From the NCBI GenBank assembly GCA_900095095.1, contig FMBT01000296.1, forward strand, positions 1 through 64,000: a DNA stretch of 64,000 bases, in the 5' to 3' direction. The stretch comes from Fragilariopsis cylindrus CCMP1102 (Eukaryota; Bacillariophyta; Bacillariophyceae; Bacillariales; Bacillariaceae). The notes under the pieces were generated by a model that made no database searches, had not been told where the DNA came from, and saw only the letters and a list, made by a program, of their open reading frames with translations. The translations under genes and the position numbers were made by a program. Numbering within the stretch: the stretch's first letter is position 1; each line of letters opens with the position of its first letter. Below are positions 55,985-64,000 of this stretch, in pieces.

Positions 55985-56460
55985 CAAACCCATTGGGGAA
56001 ATGGGATAAATGATGGCTGTGATCCCTCGTATATACTGCTGCCACATACCATAAGCTTGCTTTTGTCAGCAGTATCACAGAAAGTAGCCCAGAGAGATTG
56101 GCTGTTAAAACAGGTCATGGTTTGAACACCCAGACACCTTCTGTATATTGTATACATACACGATGACAAACATTTAACCAATAACACTTGGAACATGTAT
56201 CATAATAATTCAAAACTAAGTGCTTTGGGTGAGGAACAAGAAAAAGAGACAGGGATGAAATTATGTTGAGATGTTTCTTGATCCCAAATTGGGTAGCAAA
56301 GCATTCACCTATGGCCTGCCTCATGGAGGCTTGATCATATATCATCTTTTTATATATACAACCATCTAGATCATATTTTGGTTGTCATAGATAGGGCATA
56401 TGGTGTGTGAGACAGTTGTGCATGCTTCATGTACTCTCCAGGGCTTCATGGTAGGTACAC
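55985..56460 (-). repeat. Dispersed repeat, copy 2 (matches about 13905-14290)
   Basis: Contains GGTTTGAACACCCAG (56118), TTGGAACATG, GAGGAACAAG, GAGACAGGGATG and TCCAGGGCTTCATGG in the same order as the copy near 13905. Frames of 75-76 codons on the minus strand carry the shared VWVFKP-type motif. The element type is unknown. Confidence 0.5.
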
Positions 56461-56996
56461 CATTATCAAAATGATGATCTTATTGACAAGATCCTGGAGT
56501 CCCTAGCAAGCAGGACTAACAGCAAAGACACCGTTAGACTGTTACAAGCCAGAACATTTAAGACTAGAGCCCAGTATGACAGTTGCAACCAGGCGAGTCA
56601 CACCAAGTCACAGATAGTTCCCTCTGACAGTAGTAATGGGAATAGACACCCGGTTGAATGGAAGCTAGGTAGGATAGACCTCATAATAACTTTAGAAATT
56701 AGTTCAATAGCAAAGTACATTATATTGTAGCTTAACACTTATTATCACATTTTTTTATTTTCTTGACAGTATATATGTCTCAAATAGATCCAAATAATGC
56801 TTAGGTTGGGTTCTAATATGAAGGGAGGCTAGGGAAGGTATCAGGTAGGGTTAATAACCGCTGGACAAAAAGAGGCAGTTTTACTATTTCAGTGTGTGTG
56901 CACACACCTACCTGAACTGGATCATCAATCAAGAGGGTACTTACTTACTTACCTACCTGAGCTGGATCATCAATCAAGGGAGTATTTACCTACTTA

Positions 56997-57046
<50 letters not shown>

Positions 57047-58111
57047 TTACAGTATATGTGAGAGAGATTACAGTATGTGTGAGATCTCAGAGAAAAGCTT
57101 GATATAAAAAACTATATAAGGAATATATTATACTATAGGGGTATTATTTATTTCAATTAACATATCATACCATAACATACCATACCATAACAACAAAGTA
57201 TTCAAGTAGCATGCCATTATGCCACTCCATGTCATGTCAAATGTGTACCACAGTAGAAGCTAAGCTAAGCAAAGCAAAGCAGAGTAGAGTAGAGTGAGTG
57301 CCGATACTCTACTGTACTGTCTGTATAATAGTGTATATGTTAACATATGTTAACAAAAGTTAGGTAGTTAGTTAAGATTTAATTTAATGTTAATGTTATG
57401 AATTGAATTAGATTGATTTGAATTGACCGAAATTGATTATAAACATTTCCGACGTATCGTACTATACATAATATTCTGCTACGCTACTGCTGTATTACGA
57501 ATTAATCAATCAATCAATCAATCAATCAATCAGTGCAGTTGCAGTTGCAGTTGAGTTACAGTGCAGTGCATGTCATGTCATGTAGCTGCTTGCTTGCTTG
57601 CTTTCACTGCGTATTGTACTGATAGCTACTAATAGGTAGCTGCAGAGGCGTGCGCTACCTGCATGTAATGTTGATAACCACAATCACTTGCCGTGCTGCT
57701 GTTGTACCATACGTTACGTTCGTGATGGTTCGGTTGGTACCCGAAGTAACAAACAAACAAAAATAAAAATTCCGCATTATACCCGTATGGAACCATTACA
57801 TCTTGCATTCCTCTACTACTATTGCATGCATTGCATGCATGTATGCATGCATGATTCCATTCCTATACGTCAAGTCATGTCAAGTCATGTCATGTCATAT
57901 CATGACATCCCCATTTCCGTACAAGTACACAGTACAAGGTACGAACTACACACACATAATTCTGACATGGTCTTATATTTCTCCTATCATTGATATACTG
58001 TCGTGTCATGCCGTAGTCGTAGTTTGTTCTTTCTGTCCATACAGTACTGTTTTTGTTTTGTTAGATTCGATTAGACGTCATCCATTAATCTTCATCAGTT
58101 CTAATTCTAAT
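56461..58111. other. Gene-poor region with microsatellites
   Basis: A short duplication (CTGGATCATCAATCAA at about 56917 and 56963), (GT)n and (GA)n at about 57001-57045, (AATC)n at about 57503-57530, and (TGCA)n/(GCAT)n words near 57824-57855. No gene recognised. Confidence 0.45.
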
Positions 58112-58741
58112 TCAAATATGACCTTCTTCGAGATCACTATCATTATCGTCGTCATTATTGTCAGTATCATCCTTGCTATCTACGGACATCTGAGAACGAT
58201 GGCTCCTATAGGAATGATTAGAAGAAAATCCCAAGAAACTACTTCCCCTTGATAACTGCCTCTTGAAACTCGGTCGTCTCGGTTTACTACTGGCTGCTTT
58301 GTTGCTACTAGCTGATATTTCGTTTTTGCTGCTGTTGTCATCATCCTCCAGAACAGAGGTATCATCATCATCAAGAACAGATGTGTCATCATCATCGTCA
58401 TGTATTATGTCATTTATAATGTCATTCTTGCAATCATTATCCTCTTTGTGGCAATCGTCTGTTTCAGATTCTAAGTCATCATCACCATCCTCATCCGAAT
58501 CAGTATCATATTGTATATGTATTCGTTGTCTCTTTTTTGGAAATATACTATTGCAACAGGTACAATATAAACATATTCCTACTAATGGTAATAATAATAA
58601 TGCTGTACCATTCCTTAAAAGTAATAAAATGAAGTCTCTACTGAAGTTCTGTATATCATATTCAGTATCATCCACGTCAAGGATAATGAATTCATCATCA
58701 GTAGAGTTAGTAGAGTTAGAGTAGTCAGAGGAGTAATCCAT
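58112..58741 (-). CDS. Small single-pass membrane protein, acidic tail (family member C)
   Basis: 209 aa. The N-terminus MDYSSDYSNSTNSTDDEF contains N-sequons, and one helix lies at about 37-62 (FILLLLRNGTALLLLPLVG), continuing ICLYCTCC. A basic KKRQR stop-transfer segment follows, then an Asp/Glu-rich tail with a duplicated DDDDTSVL, and a basic Ser/Arg region (PRRPSFKRQLSRGSS). It ends with NNDDDNDSDLEEGHI. The MDY start, the helix motif P-L-V-G-I-C-L-Y-C and the acidic tail match the genes at 52067 and 54335, but the VAE-EC box is not obvious. It is a more diverged paralogue. Function unknown. Confidence 0.65.
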   Translation of the reverse strand: MDYSSDYSNSTNSTDDEFIILDVDDTEYDIQNFSRDFILLLLRNGTALLLLPLVGICLYCTCCNSIFPKKRQRIHIQYDTDSDEDGDDDLESETDDCHKEDNDCKNDIINDIIHDDDDDTSVLDDDDTSVLEDDDNSSKNEISASSNKAASSKPRRPSFKRQLSRGSSFLGFSSNHSYRSHRSQMSVDSKDDTDNNDDDNDSDLEEGHI

Positions 58742-59655
58742 ATTTGTATTGTATACTTGTAATTTCGTGATCGTGTGTTGTGTTGTGTTGTGTTTGCCTT
58801 GTTTATTACTATTCGTAACTTTATTAATTTATTTATTTTATTTGTATGATTGATCGTAGAATGCATGTGAGGTGGCTGCATGGAACGAACGAACGAAGGA
58901 AGCGAAGAATGTAGCTACAGTATTTTATTTTAACTTGTGTAATGCTGTTACTGCACGAGACAAGACTAAAAGTTAGTGAGGAGGCAGTGACAGGAAAAAA
59001 AAAAGAGAACAGTTATTTTTTAACTTCAATCACACCGTGTATACGGTATTGGTATATAAATATAATATATACACTGTGCGGTTTATGCTTTGAAACAAAA
59101 AAAATGACACATAATGTCAATAATGATATATCTTTTTAATACTTGAAGTATTGTTTACCGTATTGATTGCCACTTACAGGCATGTGCGATACTGTACTAC
59201 CGTTGTACGACAGATGTACTTAGGAGAGATAGAGGACGGGGGAAAATGTCTTTAGTGTGTAAAGTTTTTACAACATGATTTTTTTCTGAAGTATGAATTC
59301 TCGACACTACAATATCTTATCAAATTATTGTAAAAAACTTACACCCCATATTTACTTTCCCACGACTTCATATTGAAGTAAGTCAAATACTGTAATCTGA
59401 GCGACCACCAAAAATTATCATACATGTATGTTGTGGTGCATGCATGTGCGAGACATGTGTCGTGAATAATGCACGGTTTTTTCTATTGGATGATATTTTA
59501 TTATGTGATGTTTTTTCTGTCGAGGAAACAATTCCATATTAATACTGTGTTGTGATGTCTTGATGTCATGAAGTGCATGAGGAAGGCAATAACGTTTCAT
59601 AACGTAGTCAGTCACGAATCACCTCTACTATTACTACTAGTATGGGGAGCATTAT
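58742..59655. other. No gene recognised
   Basis: AT-rich sequence with TGTGTTG and AACG short runs, and no coding signal. Confidence 0.35.
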
Positions 59656-59729
59656 ATGGGTAACGGCTGGTGTCGACACCGGACGATTTCAATGACAGGC
59701 TTACCACTGGAAATCAGGGGGTGTTCGAT

Positions 59730-60085
59730 ATCAGGATGATCCAGGTAACTCCCACCGGAATGCACAGCGTGCTATCAAATTTCGGCACGCAACTGCAATT
59801 ACAGAAAATGTGGCACTTGCTTGCTGCACAGGTTGCGACGTGCATGCCTACCGACACACAAACATACTACGATAGCAGCTCTAACGATAGCAGCAGCTCT
59901 GATGGTTGTTATATATCCAGGCAGCCCCACCTGAATTCACAGGATGCTATCAAATTTCTGCACGCAACTGCGATAACGGAAAATGTTTGGCACTTGCTGC
60001 ACAGTTTGCGATGTTCATGCCGACACATAAACATACTACGATAGCTCTAGCGATAGCTCTAGCAGCTCTGATGGTTGGTAAAAAA
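59730..60085. repeat. Tandem duplication, about 174-bp unit
   Basis: GCTATCAAATTTC starts at 59771 and 59945. Both are followed by GCACGCAACTGC, GAAAATG, GGCACTTGCT, CATACTACGATAGC and CAGCTCTGATGGTTG. In one frame both copies encode AIKFxHATAITENV, so it may derive from a gene, but flanking frames are broken. Confidence 0.7.
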
Positions 60086-60539
60086 AAGTCCACCATAAGT
60101 CCCCGACGTCAAACGAAAATCATTTTACTAATATAGAAAGTTGTGATCCATAATAATCCAAATTATTAGTATTGGAATGAGAATTAAAGAATTAGAACTA
60201 ATGAATGCTGTAATGAAGAATGATCTATCGAACAAAAACAAAACAAAACAGCATTTAACAGTAAATCAATATAAATAATAGGAAATGACTTGTCAGAAGG
60301 ATTATACTGTACTGTACTGTACTGCACTTTACTGTAGTTCGTACTGTACGTGATGACTTGGGATGGCATGGGATTTTATGACGTAAGAATGGAATAAAAT
60401 AAAATAGTATATCAGAAAAATTAAAGGAGAATTTTTTTCTCCTATCATACAGAGACATATTAAGGTATTAAATTAGATAATAGATACATATATAAATGCC
60501 CTCGACGTGTTTTTAAAGTCATTTCTATCTCATCTCTTC

Positions 60540-61158
60540 TAGCTTAGCAATGATTGCGGTTGTTGTTGTTGATCTTGTTCATAACACGATTTGTACTCTT
60601 GTGTAACTCCATCCCTTTTCACCTCTACGTAATAGATTGAAGGAGTGGGTACAAGGAGATATAATAGCCATTGTTGATTTCTTTTCATTACTAGTAGGAG
60701 ACGATGACGATGTTGACGACGGTGTTGAAGATGATGATGAAGACTTCCATAAACCGCCGGCGTTTTGTCTGTAGCCACAGCCACTGCCGCAACTGCTGCT
60801 GCTCCAGCGATCCGAGCAATAGAATATGCAATATTTTCAGAAATAAGTGAATAATTCATATAAACTTTTCTGATTTTAACATCATCATCGTATATAGCAT
60901 TCAGTCGACGTATCGCTCCGCGTTGATAATTTTAACCCCTTTTCATCTCTGATGGTATCTTCCAGACCCTCTCGTACACAATGACCACGTTGATTTTTTC
61001 TTGATGTTGATATTGATATTGATGTTGAAGTTATTGTTGTTCAATAGTTTCATCAACTCAAGTGTCACAATCCCTTTTCCAATTTTCATATATTCCTTAT
61101 GGCTGCATGTGCCAGCATGCTTCAATTTCACGATCCGTATATAATTCTTCATGTGAAG
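60540..61158. repeat. Inverted duplication, right arm (pairs with 49485-50085)
   Basis: The minus strand here matches the plus strand of 49485-50085. It includes the frame IRRLNAIYDDDVKIRK to SIARIAGAAAVAAVAV (through about 60780) and YYVEVKRDGVTQEYKSC near 60590-60640. An internal (ATTGAT)n tract differs in length. A 2-bp indel near 60650 shifts the frame relative to the other arm, so neither arm is an intact gene. Confidence 0.75.
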
Positions 61159-61925
61159 AATTCGTATTACCATAGAGAGTTTCATTTTGTGAAACCGGAT
61201 AGACTTCTTTTTATGTTTTTTGTGATTGTTGTCTTGATCTTTTTATATTTGTGTTCCTGTGTGTTTGCATTTTTGTTGACGACGATGACGACGACGAAGA
61301 CGACGATGATTGATTGATATTGTATTGATAACGGTTCTTTCTGTATATTCAACACACATATTATATTCTTATCGCTATTTAAGCTTCGAAGGACTTCTTG
61401 GCTGTTCGGTTGATGTTGATTCGGGCATAAGTTTTAAATTGAAGCATGCTTCTTTTATAAGATTATTACTGTAAATAGTAAATAATGATATAATAATAAA
61501 CAATAATTAAACAAGTCCCGAGTTGAGATCTTGCTTCGAACATAGCTTCATGGCGAGTGAGTTATCATGCATTTTCCACTCTGTGCGTACCGTACGCAAT
61601 GATTTGAATCTTTGTTTGCCTTCGAAGCAAGAGTCAGTCTGATCTTGATTTATGAGGGCTTATGCAAAACATGTGTCACGAATGAATTAATCAATCACTT
61701 GATCACTTTTTGGGTGCGTGCGCCTTGGCTTCAAAACGGCATGAACTTTTTCGGTTCGTTAAGCACGACTCCTACCTACGATGTATATTGTAGTCGTTGC
61801 AATCGCTAGAAAATAATAATAATGCGTATTAAAGTAAAGTGTTTCTCATAAATTATAAATCAGCAAAAGCAGGACAAACAACAACAAAAATAAAAAAGGC
61901 AAGCAAATACTACTCTAGACCAAAG
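61159..61925. other. No gene recognised
   Basis: AT-rich sequence with a (GAC)n run near 61275-61305. It leads into an A-rich 5' leader before the next gene. Confidence 0.35.
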
Positions 61926-62855
61926 ATGCTAACAATGATGAAATCTACCACAATGATCATGGCAGTATGCTACATGTATGCAACAACAGCAGTATTTGTA
62001 TCTGCTAAGGAATCATCTCTCCGTGGAGGTCGAGACATGCAAGTAGTAGTCGACGAAGACGCCTGTAGTGTGAATGTAGAATTAACTTGTCCTATACCTG
62101 TACCAATTGCAATTGATAATGGTTGTATAGACCCATTTCAGGTAGTGCATATCAGATACAATGGTGGAGATTGTAGTCAGTCAGATAATCTAGAGACTCG
62201 TCAAGAATTTAATTGTACGGATAGTATAGGCAATGAAGGCCTTGATCTCACCAATAGTACAGCAGAGGGCTATGAAACTTATATTGTTGTTACTTCTCGG
62301 AATAGTAGTGAAGAAATCTACTTTTCAGGCTCCGTGGCTGTTGGAGAAGAATACATATTGAATGCAAATGAACAATACAGTGTACTTAATGGTGAAATGA
62401 CTATCACTATATTTGATACAGAAGGGGGAGACATTCTGCAGACAACTGATTTGCTTTTGGATTGTACCAATCCATTATTTCTTTTTGATAAGTTTGGATC
62501 CAATCAAGTTACAGCATGGAAAGAAACAAGTGGACGTGAAGTCTCTCCTCCTGAGTTGAACAGAACTGGCACTATTGGGGTAGTTGTCAACAATTTTAAT
62601 TCAGATGAACCAATCCGCTTAGTTGAAATGACATTACTTTCCAACATTCAAGATATGCCAATTGAATACACTTCTGAGGTTCAAGGCCAGGTTCTACAAC
62701 CGGGATCAGAACTCCTTCTTCCCGGATACGAGTTCAATTACGACCTGACTACAAGAACTCGCTACACATTTTTTACTACAATTATTGCTGAACCATTTGA
62801 TGGAGACGAGACTAAGCAATGTAATGGTCATCACTTCATTGAATGTATCTTATAA
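61926..62855 (+). CDS. Secreted protein of a diatom RYNGGDCSQSDN family
   Basis: The preferred start at 61926 gives 309 aa with a clear signal peptide (MMKSTTMIMAVCYMYATTAVFVSA). An upstream in-frame ATG at 61839 would bury it behind a basic stretch. After a short SLRGGRDMQ segment comes a domain with CSVNVELTCPIPVPIAID, GCIDPFQVVHIRYNGGDC, SQSDN, and a NCTDSIG turn. YETYIVVTS, EEIYFSGSVAVGEEY, MTITIFDTEGGDILQT and CTNPLFLFDKFGSNQVT follow. I recall this order of motifs from a recurrent secreted domain in diatoms and other algae (possibly Pfam DUF7467; unverified). The C-terminal part (about 220-309) is probably another beta-rich region ending KQCNGHHFIECIL. Role unknown; extracellular location inferred. 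Confidence 0.8.
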   Translation: MLTMMKSTTMIMAVCYMYATTAVFVSAKESSLRGGRDMQVVVDEDACSVNVELTCPIPVPIAIDNGCIDPFQVVHIRYNGGDCSQSDNLETRQEFNCTDSIGNEGLDLTNSTAEGYETYIVVTSRNSSEEIYFSGSVAVGEEYILNANEQYSVLNGEMTITIFDTEGGDILQTTDLLLDCTNPLFLFDKFGSNQVTAWKETSGREVSPPELNRTGTIGVVVNNFNSDEPIRLVEMTLLSNIQDMPIEYTSEVQGQVLQPGSELLLPGYEFNYDLTTRTRYTFFTTIIAEPFDGDETKQCNGHHFIECIL

Positions 62856-63657
62856 TGATTCGAACTCGACCGACCAACCTCAATTAAGTATCAATATCTG
62901 TAATAGTAACCACCGCATTTGCCATAAAAAAGAAAGAATAGAATTAAATAGATAGATAAAATAAACAATTGTATTACTATTGAATTAATGATTATGAATA
63001 GACTAGTGCACCCCCCTATATTGAATATCTCCTTCTAGCCTAAGTAATTGTAGTACGTAATGCAAACAACAGCATTCCTGGTGATGCGTTAGTTCTCCTC
63101 AAAATGGATCGAAGGACTTTCGCACCGGCGGAATTGCGTCTACAACTAGTTTTAATAGTAAGGAACGCATGCCGATAAGGAGGAAAATGTGGAGTGGAAA
63201 CGAAACGTGGCTGAATGTCGACTTGACGTTGATAAAATCATGCCAAAACGTACATTTATATTTTGCGTATCATCATTTGCTTCCCATTGAACCAATTATT
63301 ACAATGTCGTTCTATACACAATGATAGACTTCGATTAGTGGTAACGGCAATGGCAATGATCGCTATTACGATGGTAACAACAAACAACAACAACAACAAT
63401 AGTAGTAATATCACGATCGGTAAATGTATCCGTATGGACTTTTTGAAGATAGATACATTGTTGAGATACAACCATGCGGTGATGAGGACGTTGACCAAAA
63501 AATGGCAGCATATTTTACATTATGTGATTGAATTTAAAGTAAATAGGATTACGATGACAACTACAGAGCGACAACAAATTTTAAGATAATTGTACTCTCG
63601 TCATCCTTATTCAAGTCAAAAAAAGTTGACTTGATGCACTACGATTGTCCTAATCCC
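62856..63657. other. No gene recognised
   Basis: A frame of 109 codons at 63263-63589 has no domain and overlaps an antisense frame. An (ACA)n run lies near 63379-63400. Nothing supported. Confidence 0.35.
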
Positions 63658-64000
63658 TCAAGGTGCTATGATCTTGTTGATAAGAGTGCGTACTGTATTT
63701 TTTGCCGCTTCGTTGGTATCATTCGATTTCAATAGAGCTCCAAGAACTTCCACCGCACCTGATCTTTCAATAATCTTCTTGTCTGTAACCAAAGAGCACG
63801 CACCATCAAGCATATCCATTACCTCATTCCGAATCCTAGAATTCGATATATATTCTTTTAGAACCACGATCAGCAAAGGCAAAATTATTTCGTAATCGGA
63901 AATCCTAACCAATAGATTTTCCACGCAGCACGAGATGAAGAATAAGGTTAAGCTTCTCAAAAATTCTTCATCTTGCCAAGTCCACGCATCATCCTTTTTG
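63658..64000 (-). CDS. C-terminal end of an ARM/HEAT-like helical-repeat protein, cut by right edge
   Basis: The frame runs open on the minus strand from the window edge (KDDAWTWQDEEFLRSL) to a stop at 63658, about 114 codons, so the N-terminus lies outside. It is built of amphipathic helices. IILPLLIVVLKEYI, IRNEVMDMLDGACSLV and ERSGAVEVLGALLKS, followed by EAAKNTVRTLINKI, resemble paired helices of armadillo repeats, in particular the GAVEVLGALLKS helix pair. Such repeats form binding solenoids. The specific family cannot be named from this fragment. Confidence 0.6.
   Translation of the reverse strand, partial: KKDDAWTWQDEEFLRSLTLFFISCCVENLLVRISDYEIILPLLIVVLKEYISNSRIRNEVMDMLDGACSLVTDKKIIERSGAVEVLGALLKSNDTNEAAKNTVRTLINKIIAP

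Noticed and set aside
63263-63589. 109-codon plus-strand frame with an Asn run
   Set aside because: No domain, an overlapping antisense frame, and the Asn run comes from a short ACA repeat.

Overview
The window is AT-rich eukaryotic nuclear DNA, most likely from a diatom (stramenopile, probably a raphid pennate). The evidence is: short GT-AG introns of about 105-540 bp; runs of TTAGGG-type telomere repeat; secreted proteins with PSxxPS and PTxxPT tracts; a multi-pass membrane LRR protein with an LNR module; a plant/alga-type methyltransferase; and many asparagine- and aspartate-rich proteins. No tRNA, rRNA, CRISPR or bacterial operon structure was recognised. Species assignment is inference.

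Layout. 1-660: C-terminally truncated gene running off the left edge. 930-1953: nested repeats ending in 367 bp of interstitial telomere repeat. 3640-5392: two tandem, decayed gag-like copies. 6432-7286: secreted two-domain protein. 9431-10273: SAM methyltransferase (minus). 10951-11890: 189-bp satellite next to a pogo/Tigger-like transposase fragment. 12000-19200: gene-poor, with many small tandem duplications and microsatellites. 19291-30961: one giant nine-exon gene for a membrane-anchored fasciclin (FAS1) adhesin, predicted at 3,513 aa. 33596-34876: secreted PT-tail protein (minus). 35000-39500: gene-poor, with remnants. 39591-43868: membrane LRR gene with one LRR per exon. 44029-48436: four-exon glucose/sorbosone dehydrogenase-PKD-transmembrane protein (minus). 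49485-61158: a block bounded by an inverted duplication. It holds a Kazal-like gene with an in-frame stop and three paralogous small single-pass membrane proteins with acidic tails. 61926-62855: secreted protein of a diatom family. 63658-64000: C-terminal end of an ARM/HEAT-like protein running off the right edge.

Most recognisable genes encode secreted or cell-surface proteins (FAS1 adhesin, LRR protein, GSDH-PKD, PT-tail protein, Kazal-like protein, acidic-tail membrane family). This reads as a surface/extracellular-matrix neighbourhood, but no shared pathway can be shown. Two of the genes, the FAS1 gene and the LRR gene, are built from tandem arrays of phase-symmetric exons whose introns are duplicated as well. 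This makes the window a clear example of protein growth by exon amplification. The three-member transmembrane family is, to me, the best candidate for something undescribed.
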